Below are positions 27,456 to 36,477 of a DNA stretch of 64,000 nt, piece by piece. The stretch is from assembly GCA_001725415.1 (NCBI GenBank), contig MEGH01000002.1:62001-126000 (forward strand), in the 5' to 3' direction. Under the pieces are notes generated by a model. It saw nothing but the letters and a program-made list of their open reading frames with translations, did not search any database and was not told where the DNA came from. The position numbers were made by a program, and so were the translations under genes. Origin of the DNA: Pseudonocardia sp. SCN 73-27 (GTDB lineage Bacteria > Actinomycetota > Actinomycetes > Mycobacteriales > Pseudonocardiaceae). Every line of letters starts with the position of its first letter. The first letter of the stretch is position 1.

Positions 27456-29504
27456 ATGAAGCGTGTGTCGGCTGCTGTCGGTCTGCGGCGGTCCGTGCGG
27501 CATCCCCGGGGTCCGAGGCGGTTGCTAGTCGTTGTCACCGGGACCGCGGTGGTGGCCGGGTTGTCGCTGGTGGCTCCGGTTGCGGCGAGCGCTGCTCCGG
27601 GGGTGCCTGCGGCCTCGGCGTTGCCGGCGGGTTGTAGCCAGACGGGGCCTGTGGCGGTGTGCCGCTTCAGCTACACCGGCGCGGAGCAGTCGTTGACTCT
27701 TCCCGCCGGGGTGAGCTCTGTGGACGTGGTCGCGGTGGGTGCGGCCGGTGGTTCCGACCTCGACAACGCCCATCCGGGGGGGACGGGGTGCGCGGGTCGC
27801 GGGGACGTTGTCCGGGCTGGCTGGGAAGACGCTGTATGTGGCGGTGGGGCAGCACCCGGACACCGAGACAACCGAGTTCGGTACGGCGCCGAGGGCCTTC
27901 AACGGAGGTGGCGCGCCGGGAGTCGGGCGGATCTCCGGTGGCGGGGGTGGGGCGTCGGACGTACGGACCGTCTCGAGCGCGGCCGCCGCGTCGCTGGCGT
28001 CGCGGTTGGTCGTGGCGGGCGGCGGTGGCGGGCACTCGGGGACCGGGTCCGTTGCTGCGGCTGACGCCGGGCAGAACGGGCTGCCGGCGGCTGCGGTCGG
28101 CGCCGACGGGCAGGGCGGGTTCGCCGGCTCCCAGACCGCGGGTGGTGCGGGTGGAGCTGCAGCGCCACCCGGCCCGCAGGGTGGTGGCGTTGCCGGGAAG
28201 GCAGGGTCGGCGGGCCAGGGTGGAGATGGCGCGCTCGGCGTCGGTGCTGGTGGCGGCGGTGGTGGCGGCTTCTACGGTGGTGGCGGGGGTGGCGCGGCGA
28301 TCGACGGTGCCGACGACAAGCCCGGCCGGGCCGGCGGAGGCGGTGGTGGGTCGTCGCTGGTGCCGGCCGGTGGTTCCCAGGCCCTCACGTCGGACCCGGC
28401 GTCGGTGACGATCACGTTCCGTACCTTCGCGCCGCCTGCTCCGTGCGGGGTGACGGGTCAGGCGATCAGTTGCACCTTCGGCTTCACCGGGGCCGAGCAG
28501 AGCTTCGTCGTCCCGGTCGGCGTCACCTCGGTCGAGGTGGCCGCGATCGGTGCCGCTGGTGGTGGGGACGGGACCAACGCAGGCGGTCGCGGGGCGCGGG
28601 TCACCGGCACGCTGACGGGGTTGTCCGGTGGGCAGACGCTCTATGTGGTGGTCGGCGAGCACCCGGACACCGCGACCACCCCGTCGAACGAGCTCAGGGA
28701 CGCGTTCAACGGCGGCGGCAAGTCTGGTCGGCCTGGCCGCGCGGGTGGCGGCGGCGGAGCGACGGATGTGCGGACCGTCTCCGGTACTTCGGACACGTCG
28801 TTGATGTCCCGGCTGATCGTCGCGGGCGGAGGTGGCGGGCGAGCCGAGCCCATCCCCCCGATGTCTACCCGGCGGCCGACGCGGGGCAGAACGGGTCTCC
28901 GGCCGAACCGGACGACTATCGGGGACAGGGCGGGTTCGCCGGTACCCAGACCGCAGGTGGAGCCGGGGGCGCCGGTAACTTCTTCGGCACCTACGCGCAG
29001 GGGGAACCTGGGGAGCCCGGAAGGCTTGGCCAAGGTGGTGACGGAACGCGTGGAAGTCCCCCTGGCACCGGGGGTGGCGGTGGCGGCCTCTACGGCGGTG
29101 GCGGTGGCGGTGCTAGCGCTGACCTGGTTTTCCCGGCTGGCGGTGGCGGTGGCGGTTCCTCTCTGGTGCCGGCCGGCGGCTCGCTGAGCGTGACCTCCGA
29201 TCCGGCGTCGGTCACGATCTCGTACATCCCCGCTGACTCGACGATCGGCGCTCCGGAGAACGCGTCCGGTCTGCTGACCGCTCTGGCGGCGGCGCTCAAG
29301 GGTGTCGGCCCGGGGACCAGCCTGGCGGACAAGGTCGCTGCTGTGCAGCGTGCGCTGGCGGCCCTGGACACCCGCGCTGCCTGCGGGGTGCTGACCGGCC
29401 TGGCCAACCAGCTCTCGGCGCAGTCGGGCAAGCAGGTGCCGGCGGGCACGGCGGCGCAGCGGCTTGCCGACGTCCGCACCATCCAGGGGCTCCTCCGCTG
29501 CTGA
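27456..29504 (+). pseudogene. Secreted protein with two glycine-rich domains, two frameshifts
   Basis: The start ATG 27456 opens a signal peptide (LLVVVTGTAVVAGLSLVAPV) and a first glycine-rich domain (CRFSYTGAEQSLTLPAGVSS). The frame breaks in a run of seven G at 27776-27782, where one G fewer would restore it. It continues through GRGARVAGTLSGLAGKTLYV and the start of a second domain (CTFGFTGAEQSFVVPVGVTS). It breaks again in a run of six C near 28854-28859, where one more C would restore it. The rest, including a helical C terminus of about 95 residues ending QLADVRTIQGLLRC-like, is intact. Full length would be about 680 residues. The shifts are opposite in sign and both lie in homopolymers, so either recent mutation, slippage or sequencing error could explain them. 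Confidence 0.75.
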
Positions 29505-29608
29505 GCCGAGGTCCCACTGATCGCTGCCGCGCCCAGCAGTTCCCGCCGGCATCTGGTCTACATTGGACGAGGCGGGTGCAGAGACCATGATCGTCACGGT
29601 CGACAACG

Positions 29609-29790
29609 CGTGAACAGGAGCACGGTCTGCCCGACGGCGAGGCGGGCGTGGTCGAACAGGGCTTGCCATGCGGTGAGCCCGGAGATCGGCAGCGCGGCCG
29701 CGACCGTGTGGTCGACGTCGGCGGGCAGGGGGGCGAGGTTGCGGGCTTCGACGGCGCAGTACCGGGCCAGGGAGCCGAAGTGCGGCGACG
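29609..29790 (-). pseudogene. Internal fragment of an MDR quinone oxidoreductase
   Basis: The - strand encodes ARYCAVEARNLAPLPADVDH, then TVAAALPISGLTAWQALFDH and ARLAVGQTVLL, the middle of a zinc-free MDR enzyme. It stops just before the expected nucleotide-binding GGVG loop. It abuts the end of the LysR gene and the end of the glycine-rich gene. The missing downstream half resembles the fragment at 25568-25801. Confidence 0.6.
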
Positions 29791-29828
29791 AGGACGGCGG
29801 TGCCTCCGCCGCGCCGAGCGGTGCGGTG

Positions 29829-30707
29829 TCAGCCGACGGGAACTGCCGGCCCGGTCCGGTTTCTCGCGATCTCGTCGAGGAAGGCACGCGCCGCGGGCGA
29901 CGCGCTCGCGCTGACGGCCACGGCGAGGGTGCGGACGGTCCGCGGCACGAGCGGCCGGACGATCGTCTCGACCGGCACCGCCCGCAGGGCCACCGCGGGG
30001 ACGATGCTCACGCCGAGCCCGGCGCCGACCATTTCCAGCACCGCGGACAGCTCGCGCGCCTCGAAGGCGACGTCGAGCCGGACACCCACCTGCCTTGCCA
30101 CGCTCTCGAACACCTGCGCGCAGCCACAGTTCGACCGGATGAACGGCTCGGCGGCCAATGCCTCGTAGTCGACGGTGTCGCGCGCGCCCAGCGGATGGCC
30201 GGCGGGCAGGACCGCGACCATCTCGTGGCTGTCCAGCAGCTCGAGGCGCAGGCCGGGGGCCGGCATCGTCACCACGGCGGCGTCGACGACGCCCTGGTCC
30301 AGCCAGTCGCGGACCTCGCCGTCGCTGCCTTCGAGCAGCCGGACCTTGACCAGCGGGTACCGCTCGGCGAAGGGGCGCAGGCGGGGCGCGACGAGGGTCC
30401 CGGTCGCCGACGGCAGGCTGGCCAGCCGCAGCGTGCCGGTGACCTGCCCCGACACGGCGGCCACCTCCGCCCGCAGCAGATCCGACTGCCGCACGGCTTC
30501 CCGGGCGTGCGTGACCGCCCGGACGCCGGCCTCGGTGAGCGTCACGCCGTCGCGGTTGCGGGTCAACAACGGAGCACCCAGCTCGGCCTCGAGGGCCGCG
30601 ACCGAACGGCTCACCGCGGGCTGGGACATGCCCAGCGCCGCCCCGGCCGCCGTGAACCCGCCCCGCTCGGCCACGGCGATGAGCACCTTGAGCTGCAGCA
30701 ACGTCAT
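29829..30707 (-). CDS. LysR family transcriptional regulator
   Basis: A 292-residue LysR regulator. The winged HTH is at the N terminus (MTLLQLKVLIAVAERGGFTA, MSQPAVSRSVAALE), followed by a periplasmic-binding-like effector domain (LRLASLPSATGTLVAPRLRP). The start at 30707 has AGGAGG nine bases upstream, better than the ATG at 30725. It is divergent from a truncated SDR and an LLM oxidoreductase, with an inverted repeat in between. Cys-Gly-Cys (SNCGCAQ) in the effector domain could be redox-active, which is speculative. Confidence 0.93.
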   Translation of the reverse strand: MTLLQLKVLIAVAERGGFTAAGAALGMSQPAVSRSVAALEAELGAPLLTRNRDGVTLTEAGVRAVTHAREAVRQSDLLRAEVAAVSGQVTGTLRLASLPSATGTLVAPRLRPFAERYPLVKVRLLEGSDGEVRDWLDQGVVDAAVVTMPAPGLRLELLDSHEMVAVLPAGHPLGARDTVDYEALAAEPFIRSNCGCAQVFESVARQVGVRLDVAFEARELSAVLEMVGAGLGVSIVPAVALRAVPVETIVRPLVPRTVRTLAVAVSASASPAARAFLDEIARNRTGPAVPVG

Positions 30708-30751
30708 GGAGCCGGACCTCCTCATGCGCCCGCGGCCATGGCGTCATACCC

Positions 30752-30766
30752 GTGAAGGTATTTCAC
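30752..30766. promoter_or_regulatory. Inverted repeat GTGAA-N5-TTCAC, candidate LysR site
   Basis: A perfect 5-bp inverted repeat with a 5-bp AT-richer spacer sits in the 121-bp divergent region between the LysR gene and the SDR relic/LLM unit. LysR-type proteins bind short interrupted dyads in such positions. The assignment is inference. Confidence 0.5.
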
Positions 30767-30828
30767 CCTGGGGGCGCTACAACCTTAGCGTTATGCCCCC
30801 GGGGGATCGTGGGAGAGGAAGAGCGCGC

Positions 30829-31023
30829 GTGACGAGGAGGCGGGTTCTGTCCACCGGTGTGTCCGGGGGGATCGGCCGTTCGGTCGCGGAGCAGCTCGCC
30901 ATGGCGGGCCATCGCCCGGTGGGTGTCGCACGCACGGTCCCGGAGATGCTGTCGGAGGACACAGGCTTCATCACGGGTCGGACGCTCCGCGGCGACGGGG
31001 GCGGGAGTCCGGCCGCGGCATGA
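30829..31023 (+). pseudogene. Mini-ORF: SDR with internal deletion
   Basis: The 64-codon frame starting at GTG 30829 reads the N terminus of a short-chain dehydrogenase (VLSTGVSGGIGRSVAEQLAM, with TGxxxGIG). It is joined directly to a typical SDR C terminus (DTGFITGRTLRGDGGGSPAA). Everything between, including the catalytic Ser-Tyr-Lys, is missing, a loss of about 180 codons in frame. Its stop overlaps an in-frame ATG of the next gene at 31020. Confidence 0.75.
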
Positions 31024-31040
31024 GAGGAGAGCGAGGCGAC

Positions 31041-32060
31041 ATGAGGTTCGGGTTCATGCTCCTCCCGCGCGACATCGACGAGACGCGCGACGTCGCGCGG
31101 GTCGGGGACGCCGCGGGGTTCGACTGGATGGGCGTCGCGGACTCGCCGACCGTCTACCAGGAGAGCTACCTGCACCAGCTCGAGGCCGCCCGGGTGACCG
31201 AGCGCGTCCGGATCGGGCCCATGGTCACCCACCTCGTCGCGCGGCATCCGGTGATCGTCGGCAACGTCCTCGCCACCTTCAACGAGTTCACGGGTGGACG
31301 CGGCATGGCTGCCGTCGGTACCGGGAACAGCGCAGCGCGCGGGCTGGGGCTGAAGCCGGCGACGATGGCCGAGCTCGAGGACGGCGTCGAGGCGCTCGAG
31401 TCGTACTGGCGCGGCGAGAGCGCGGCCTTCTCCTCCACCACCTACCCGCACAGCCGCATCCCCGGCACCGGCTTCCGACGCCTGCGCCCCGAGCTGCTGG
31501 TCGCCGCGGACGGTCCGCGGGGGACCGAGCTGGCGGCGCGGATCGGCGACGGCCTCCTGTACGGGGGCACGTTGGACCCGGACGTGCTCACGCGGCGTAT
31601 CCGGGCCGTCCGGTCGGCCGACTCGGCACGGTCGGTCTGGGTCGCGCCCAGCGTGTCGGTGCGCGCGACGAAGGACGAGGTGCGCGACGACCTCGGAGCG
31701 ATGATCGTGGCGATGGCGAACCGGGCCTTCCGCGGCGACCTGTCGGACCGCAATCTGCCGCCCGCGATCGAGCGCGACGTGCACGAGATGTGGCGTCGCT
31801 ACGACTACGCCTTCCACGCCGACAACTCCCGCCCGGCCAACGTGGAGGTCGTGACGCCGGCGCTGTCGGACTACTTGATCGACCACACGTGCGTATGGGG
31901 CGACGAGGACCGCTGGCGCGCCCGGCTCGACCTGCTCGAATCGCAGGGCTGTGACGGGGTCATGTTCATCATGGGGCAGGCCGACCAGGCCGCCGCCCTC
32001 CGTGAGATCGCTCAGCGTCTCGTCGCCCTGGGCCGCCTCCCGGCGTCGGTCACCGGCTGA
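31041..32060 (+). CDS. LLM class F420/flavin-dependent oxidoreductase
   Basis: A 339-residue luciferase-like protein (MRFGFMLLPRDIDETRDVAR, then FDWMGVADSPTVYQE, VRIGPMVTHLVARHP, GRGMAAVGTGNSA). It resembles the methylene-tetrahydromethanopterin-reductase-like branch. The ATG at 31041 has GAGG five bases upstream; ATG 31020 is seven codons longer. It lies behind the SDR relic and divergent from LysR, so it is probably LysR-controlled. The substrate is unknown. Confidence 0.87.
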   Translation: MRFGFMLLPRDIDETRDVARVGDAAGFDWMGVADSPTVYQESYLHQLEAARVTERVRIGPMVTHLVARHPVIVGNVLATFNEFTGGRGMAAVGTGNSAARGLGLKPATMAELEDGVEALESYWRGESAAFSSTTYPHSRIPGTGFRRLRPELLVAADGPRGTELAARIGDGLLYGGTLDPDVLTRRIRAVRSADSARSVWVAPSVSVRATKDEVRDDLGAMIVAMANRAFRGDLSDRNLPPAIERDVHEMWRRYDYAFHADNSRPANVEVVTPALSDYLIDHTCVWGDEDRWRARLDLLESQGCDGVMFIMGQADQAAALREIAQRLVALGRLPASVTG

Positions 32061-32206
32061 CGCCGGATCGTTGGTCGCGCTGCCCGGCGGTCGACGAGAT
32101 CCCGGGTGAGGGCGTCGAAGGCTCGGTCAGGGGTCACGTGGTCGGCGACGGGGACGAACGGGTCGGGCGTCTGCGGCTCGGGCACGACACCGCGGCCCAG
32201 GACGCG

Positions 32207-32390
32207 TCAGCCGACGGGCGTCGCGACATCGAGATCGACGGACGCCAGCCTGCGGACGAGCTCGGTCGTCGAGATGCCGCACACCCGTGCAGCTCCAAGA
32301 CGCGGACGCCGGCCGGGCCGACCGCGAAGGTGGCGAGGTCGGTGTCGACGCGCTCGATGCAGCCGACGCCCGTCAGCGGGTAGGTGCGAC
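32207..32390 (-). pseudogene. C-terminal relic of a 3-oxoacid CoA-transferase subunit B
   Basis: The - strand reads YPLTGVGCIERVDTDLATFA, VGPAGVRVLELHG. One base out of frame it continues CGISTTELVRRLASVDLDV to a stop at 32207. This is the usual end of ScoB/PcaJ-type beta subunits (PLTG-GV---TDLAVF---VELA). The upstream three quarters are absent. The stretches to either side (32061-32206 and 32391-32590) hold no recognisable gene. Confidence 0.55.
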
Positions 32391-32590
32391 CACGATCGGG
32401 AATGTTCGCGGCGAGCAGATCGACGACGGGGCATCGTGTCGCGTCGCCCGCAAGGTCGTGGGAGGTCGCGGAGGTCGTGGCAACACCGTGGGGAACGTCG
32501 GGCATGAGCCGGCAGGTGGTATGGACCCTCGTCTGGATGCCTGAACCGCTCGGCCGCCTGCCGCATCGGGTATCGCCGATGGAGTGATGC

Positions 32591-33829
32591 TCATGGGGAG
32601 GCGTGCTCCCGGCTGGCGCCGTGGAGGGCTTGGCGCCCGGCCGCCCCGCCGTACCAGTCGAGGCAGAGCACGGTGGCGTCGTCGCGCAGGTTGCCGCCGC
32701 AGATCCGGAGCACCGCGTCGCCGTGCGCGTGCACGACCTCGCGCGGGTGTAGGTGGGCGGTCTCGCGCATGGTGGTGTGGAAGTCCAGCTCTGCGGCGTG
32801 CCGTTCGAGCATCCCATCCGTGACGAACATGATTCGGTCGCCGGGCACCAGGGCGAGCGGCTGGACCCGGAACGACCTACCGGGCTCGAGACCGAACGGC
32901 ATGTCAATGGCGAGGGCGATCTCCTCGACCCGGCCTCCGCGAAGCCGAAGCGGGAACGGGTGGCCGGCGTTGACGATGGAAGCGGCATGGCGGACGAGGT
33001 CGATGCGAACAACCTGGCCGGTGACGAATTGGCCCACCGAGGAGTAGGCCGCGAGACTGTCGTTCGCGGTGATCACCTGCGAGGACAGGTCCAGCCCGGC
33101 GCGTCGGGCGTTGCGGAGCGCACCGACGAGGACCGTGGCCAGCATGGCCGCGTCCACGTCGTGACCGGCGGCGTCGGTGATCGACAGGTGCAGGGTCTCC
33201 CGGTCGAGCGCGTAGTCGAAGGTGTCGCCGCCGACGGTGCTGGCCGGTTCGAGCCAGCCGGCCAGTGTGAACTGGCCCGCCTCGCAGGTGAACGCCTGCG
33301 GCAGGAGTCGTCGCTGGATTTCGGCGGACAACGACACGGTGGTGGTGCGCTGTCCCCACTCGAACAGATCTGTGTAGCGCCGGTTGACGACGACGACGTG
33401 GCCGAGCAGGTGGCCTATGCCCGCGATGTCGGTCATCTGCTGCGGCGACGGTGGGGCGGCGAGCACGAGGTCCATCGCGCCGATGACGTCGCCGCGAACG
33501 GTCACGGGAGCGGTCACCCGGGTACCGCTGTCGGTCTCGCGGACCGCGACCCGCTGGGTGCGCAGCACCTCGTCGTACACGGTTCCGGCCATGGGCACGG
33601 ACGAGGCGTTCTCGGTGTCGTGTGTCCGGCCTGCCACCGCGTTCGGCGTGCGCCCGAGGCGGACGAGTGTGCGGCCGCCGTAGTCCACGATGAGAAGGCT
33701 GACCTCGCGCGCGCCGAGGATCCTGGTGAGCTCGTCGGCTGCGACGTCGATCGCATCGACCGGCGGAGCTGCCTCGACGCGCTCCAGCAGCGAGCGAAGA
33801 TCCATCCCCTGCCCGCCTGTGTCAGACAT
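32591..33829 (-). CDS. GAF-like sensor fused to SpoIIE/PP2C phosphatase
   Basis: A 412-residue protein. An N-terminal GAF-like sensor (about 1-150) is followed by a short linker with LSAEIQRRLLPQAF and a PP2C-type SpoIIE phosphatase. Metal-site aspartates are likely in VGGDTFDYALD and SITDAAGHDVDAA, with NAGHPFPL, VTDGMLER and LRDDATVLCLDW following. It is a paralogue of 60553-61764, aligned over its whole length. These enzymes dephosphorylate STAS antagonists in partner-switching control of sigma factors. The start is uncertain (ATG 33829, ATG 33841 or TTG 33850); 33829 matches the paralogue best. No strong ribosome site is seen. Confidence 0.9.
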   Translation of the reverse strand: MSDTGGQGMDLRSLLERVEAAPPVDAIDVAADELTRILGAREVSLLIVDYGGRTLVRLGRTPNAVAGRTHDTENASSVPMAGTVYDEVLRTQRVAVRETDSGTRVTAPVTVRGDVIGAMDLVLAAPPSPQQMTDIAGIGHLLGHVVVVNRRYTDLFEWGQRTTTVSLSAEIQRRLLPQAFTCEAGQFTLAGWLEPASTVGGDTFDYALDRETLHLSITDAAGHDVDAAMLATVLVGALRNARRAGLDLSSQVITANDSLAAYSSVGQFVTGQVVRIDLVRHAASIVNAGHPFPLRLRGGRVEEIALAIDMPFGLEPGRSFRVQPLALVPGDRIMFVTDGMLERHAAELDFHTTMRETAHLHPREVVHAHGDAVLRICGGNLRDDATVLCLDWYGGAAGRQALHGASREHASP

Positions 33830-34704
33830 GGCATCGAGCATAGGGATCAATCAGGGGACGTGTTGGCCCGGAATGGATGCGCCGCATGACAACGTGGCCG
33901 AGTCCCCGCCCCTCGGCAACGGTCGAACCGCACCCGTACGTGCGGACACGACGACCGCGCGCGCGAGTTCGCGCAGGGGTTCGAACGTGTCCGTACCACG
34001 GTGGAAACGCCCACTTGCACGACGACTTGAACTGCACTGAATCGACGGCGAGGGACGAACGATCCACTGGGCGCGGCGCAACGCCGCGAGGTGACGCTCG
34101 GCAGCGGGTGACGTCGCCCCGATCAGTCCACCATGTCCCGTGACCGAGCCGCCGAGTCGACCTCCGACCCGTCGCCTCGACCAGGTTGGTGGCGGAGGCG
34201 GGTGGCCGGCGGCGACACCTGACCGCGGAACCCGCCGCAGCCGCACCAGCTCGGGCGGTGGAGGTCACGGCTACTGCCTGCTGCCGGGCTCCGGCACGAC
34301 CCACCCACGGAGCCCTCGAACGACCTTGAGCAGGCAAGACACCCGCGCGACGCCAGGCGACAAAATCTCATCCGACGACGCTAGACATTCGGCATCTGTC
34401 ATGTGTAGTCTCGGCTCCGTTGAAGCGACGAGGTCCAGTGGCGCGGGAGATGACGCAACTACCCGCGAAGCAACACCAGCAAGTCCGCAACACCAGCAAG
34501 TCCGCAACACTGAGGAGGAGGGAAAGCGCGCGCTGTCAGGTCCGTTGTTCGCTTTCGCGCTCGACGGGCACCACGACCACATGAGAACGGAAGGTTGGTA
34601 TCGGTTACCACGCGGATGACGTGTCCCGCAGGAACGGTTCCCGAGTTCTGTGGGTCGAGGAAGCCGACGATCAAGTCGGTCGATGGTGTTGAGTAGCTAA
34701 CCCT
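33830..34704. other. Long intergenic region without a supported gene
   Basis: Region of 875 bp. Open frames here (for example 34140-34619 on the + strand) are low-complexity Arg/Ser/Gly translations without family features. It includes a 17-bp tandem duplication at 34471-34504 and less G+C-biased stretches near 34350-34600, and may hold the promoter of the MerR-like gene and of the SpoIIE phosphatase. Confidence 0.6.
34471..34504. repeat. Tandem duplication of a 17-bp unit
   Basis: CAACACCAGCAAGTCCG occurs twice in direct tandem (34471-34487 and 34488-34504) and a third copy begins (CAACAC, 34505-34510). It is not in a convincing gene. Replication slippage is the simplest origin. Confidence 0.85.
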
Positions 34705-34735
34705 GGGGCCCCGGTGCAGATTGCACCGGGGCCCC
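34705..34735 (+). promoter_or_regulatory. Perfect 14-bp stem-loop in the leader of the MerR-like gene
   Basis: GGGGCCCCGGTGCA (34705-34718) and its exact complement (34722-34735) flank GAT. The hairpin ends 17 bp before the ATG at 34753 and 8 bp before GGAGGTG, the ribosome site. There is no T tract, so a classic intrinsic terminator is unlikely. An attenuator, mRNA stabiliser or temperature-sensitive leader is possible. A dimer-binding DNA palindrome is the alternative. Confidence 0.7.
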
Positions 34736-34752
34736 TCGTCCATGGAGGTGCA

Positions 34753-35097
34753 ATGGCCCAAGGGGCCCGATCTGCGGCTGACAAGCTTGATGACGACCAT
34801 TACCCCGCATATACGATGGGCCGGGCCGCGGAAATGCTCGGTGCCACAGCGGGGTTCCTGAGAAGCCTCGACGAGGTGAAACTCCTCGTCCCGCAGCGTT
34901 CCGCTGGGGGACACCGCCGCTACTCCCGCTATCAGCTGCGCCTGGCGTCACGCGTCCGCGCCTTGGTCGACGAGGGCATCGGCCTCGAGGCGGCATGTCG
35001 TATCGTCATCCTGGAGGACCAGCTCGACGAGGCTCGGCGCATCAACGCCGAGATGCAGGAGCAGAATCGCGCAGGGAAGCTGGCCACGTCCGATTAG
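34753..35097 (+). CDS. MerR family transcriptional regulator
   Basis: A 114-residue MerR-type protein. The HTH is YTMGRAAEMLGATAGFLRSL, followed by VPQRSAGGHRRYSRYQLRLA (wing) and a long C-terminal helix (ACRIVILEDQLDEARRINAE). It lacks metal-binding cysteines, so it is not a classic metal or redox sensor. Relatives of this short kind are common in actinobacteria. ATG 34753 is preceded by GGAGGTG at 34744-34750. It follows the stem-loop at 34705. Confidence 0.88.
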   Translation: MAQGARSAADKLDDDHYPAYTMGRAAEMLGATAGFLRSLDEVKLLVPQRSAGGHRRYSRYQLRLASRVRALVDEGIGLEAACRIVILEDQLDEARRINAEMQEQNRAGKLATSD

Positions 35098-35111
35098 ACG
35101 TGACGCGACGG

Positions 35112-36278
35112 TTACCGCGGCGAACTCTCGTCCGTGGCGAACTGCTCATCGGTGAAGCCGCGGCCTTTCGGCGGGAACGCGTTGGCTGCGTTCCGGCCGG
35201 CGCGACGCAAGGTCTCCGCGGGACTTGATCCGTATCGTGAGGCGTAGGTCGCGGCGAAACGGCCGTAGTGGTGGAACCCCCATCGGCGGGCGATTGCCGA
35301 GGCAGTGGTCGAATCGGGTTGTGCGGCCATCAGTTCAGTGTGTGTCTGCGCAAGGCGGAACTCGCGCAGACATCTCATGGGGGATTTGCCGACATGTCGG
35401 CGGAACCCGTCTTCGAGAGCCCGCACGCTCAGGCCTGCGGCGGCAGCGAGATCGGCGACGGTCACGATGTCGGCGGCTTTCTCCTCGATGAGCTCGAGTG
35501 CGTTCCGGATGCTCGCGGGCGTGACACGTCGCTCGGGCCCGAACAGCTTGTCCGAGTAGTTATGGGGCTGGCCGCGTAGGAGCCCCGTCATGGCGAGACC
35601 GGCGAGGCTTCCCGCCATGACCGGGTCGGACGTCATTCCGTCCGGTCGAGTCGACTCGGACTGGAGCAGCTGGATGGTGCGTAGGAAGGAGCCGGCGCGG
35701 GGCTCGGCGAGGTTCAGCCCGATGTCGAAGCGGAGAGGGGTGGTCGGGGCCCGCCCGAGCAGCGAGGCGAGCATGTTCTCCAGCGCAGCAGGCTCGAACC
35801 GTGCGGTGACCAGCTGGCAGTCCGGGCTCCAGTCCTCGAAGTACACCGCTTCGTCGGGCGAGACCACGACGGCGCGATCACGCGTCGCGAGGACCGTGTC
35901 ACCCCGTTGGCCGATCCGCACGTGCCCGGAACCGGCAAGGACGACGATGTAGTACCGGGGCGGAGGCGCATAGAGCCGGACGTCGGTACCCAACTCGACG
36001 TAGCCGAAGTCGACGCCGGGCATGTCGTTGGTCCACAGCCGCAGCTCGAAGCGGCTCGGTCGGCCGACGACGTGCAGCTTGTTGGGCGCGTAGGCCGTCG
36101 ATATCGCCGCGCTTGCCTCGTCGACGTCGCTCGTGCGCAGCAGCGTTCCCGCCGGGGGGCCATCCACGTCGGCGCGCAGGCCGTGTCCGCGTCGGTCCGG
36201 CTCTGTTACCTCGCACTCCTTCCCGTGCGCGCCACGACGCGTGCCGAATCCTGCGCCATCGCTCGGAGTCAGGGTCAT
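35112..36278 (-). CDS. AraC family transcriptional regulator
   Basis: A 388-residue regulator. The N-terminal AraC-binding-like domain (about 45-220, starting LLRTSDVDEASAAISTAYAP) is followed by a C-terminal double HTH (ADIVTVADLAAAAGLSVRAL and RWGFHHYGRFAATYASRYG). The C-terminal motif GSSPAETLRR is diagnostic. It is divergent from the LLM/mhpB operon across 199 bp and is the likely activator for it. The first 40 residues may not be real, but no better start was seen. Confidence 0.92.
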   Translation of the reverse strand: MTLTPSDGAGFGTRRGAHGKECEVTEPDRRGHGLRADVDGPPAGTLLRTSDVDEASAAISTAYAPNKLHVVGRPSRFELRLWTNDMPGVDFGYVELGTDVRLYAPPPRYYIVVLAGSGHVRIGQRGDTVLATRDRAVVVSPDEAVYFEDWSPDCQLVTARFEPAALENMLASLLGRAPTTPLRFDIGLNLAEPRAGSFLRTIQLLQSESTRPDGMTSDPVMAGSLAGLAMTGLLRGQPHNYSDKLFGPERRVTPASIRNALELIEEKAADIVTVADLAAAAGLSVRALEDGFRRHVGKSPMRCLREFRLAQTHTELMAAQPDSTTASAIARRWGFHHYGRFAATYASRYGSSPAETLRRAGRNAANAFPPKGRGFTDEQFATDESSPR

Positions 36279-36477
36279 CGTAGGCCTGCGGCGGTGGATC
36301 GACAGCCGCTTTGCGCTGGTGGTGCGCCGGTTCGCGCTGTGTCCTGTGATGTCACGGATCGGCGCGAGAAATGGATCGTCGCGAGCGACGAGCGGATTGT
36401 TGTGGCCGATGACGGCTCCTAGAGTCGCCTCTGCCTCACGGAGATCGTCCTCACGAAGAATCGCTGAGGGCGTGCCG

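Noticed and set aside
27776-28860. Programmed frameshifting in the glycine-rich gene
   Set aside because: The tracts are simple G and C runs without a slippery heptamer and downstream structure that I could identify, and one shift is a gain and the other a loss. Mutation or read error is simpler.
34140-34619. Possible 159-residue protein in the long gap before the MerR-like gene
   Set aside because: Composition is random (Ser/Arg/Gly), it contains the tandem 17-bp repeat and has no ribosome site or family feature.
34705-34735. Intrinsic terminator
   Set aside because: The hairpin has no following T tract and lies directly upstream of a ribosome site, so it is treated as a leader element.
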